Assembly: GCA_900556095.1 (NCBI GenBank)
Contig: USNU01000103.1
Span: 1 to 5,962, forward strand
Length of the DNA stretch: 5,962 bases
From: an uncultured Bacteroidales bacterium
GTDB taxonomy: Bacteria > Bacteroidota > Bacteroidia > Bacteroidales > Paludibacteraceae
Reading direction: 5' to 3'
Shown here one piece after another: positions 5,914 to 5,962 of this stretch (the stretch's first letter is position 1; each line of letters begins with the position of its first letter). The position numbers and the translations under genes were made by a program. The notes under the pieces were generated by a model, which did no database searches, was not told the DNA's origin, and was given only the letters and a program-made list of their open reading frames with translations.

Positions 5914-5962
5914 ATGAAAAAAAGTTCTTTTTAGCAGTTTGGCACTATGTTTGATAGTGTCG
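5914..5962 (+). pseudogene. Start of a secreted or lipoprotein gene, frameshifted in an A7 run; partial at window edge
   Basis: ATG at 5914 is followed by seven A (5917-5923), and in frame it ends after six residues (MKKSSF) at TAG 5932-5934. If one A is removed, the frame reads MKKVLFSSLALCLIVS through the end of the window, a typical signal peptide with a basic start and a hydrophobic core. The shifted frame has no start of its own, because TGA at 5915-5917 lies directly upstream of it. The likely state is a +1 slippage in the homopolymer: an inactivating mutation, a phase-variable switch, or a sequencing error. The mature protein is beyond the window, so its identity is unknown. Confidence 0.5.

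Overview
The window looks like chromosomal DNA of a member of the Bacteroidota, most likely order Bacteroidales. The main evidence is three promoters of the Bacteroidota type (TTTG, 20 bp, TAnnTTTG), start codons without clear Shine-Dalgarno sequences, and a TPR/membrane/LuxR-type HTH regulator of a kind typical of this phylum. The genus cannot be told from the sequence.

Layout. On the minus strand, positions 1-1472 carry the 5' end of mnmG (gidA; tRNA wobble-uridine modification), a yraN-family nuclease-fold gene, a strong hairpin terminator, and efp (elongation factor P). A divergent promoter region (about 1473-1640) separates efp from a plus-strand run of four tightly packed genes (1641-4347): a MarC-family membrane protein, an unusually short queG-like epoxyqueuosine reductase (4-nt overlap with marC), rpiB (ribose-5-phosphate isomerase B), and a radical SAM protein with a short SPASM-like C-terminus (35-nt overlap with rpiB). 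The spacing suggests one operon driven by the promoter at 1571-1602. An inverted repeat covering the last stop codon lies between this operon and the convergent gene.

The right end (4405-5962) appears to be decaying. A minus-strand TPR/transmembrane/coiled-coil/HTH regulator is split by an in-frame TAA at 4861-4863 and has no start codon or N-terminal half. Facing it on the plus strand is a fragment resembling the C-terminal part of a small secreted DUF3244-like protein, also without its N-terminus. After it comes a gene start (5914 onward) whose predicted signal peptide is read only if one A is removed from a run of seven. One deletion across a divergent intergenic region would explain the two facing truncations, followed by point lesions.

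The left two thirds are housekeeping genes. mnmG, queG and efp all serve translation: two tRNA wobble-position modifications and relief of stalling at polyproline. I see no phage, insertion sequence, CRISPR, rRNA or tRNA gene, and no convincing new defence or biosynthetic system. The most notable items are the shortened QueG, the disrupted regulator locus, and the matching promoter geometry.
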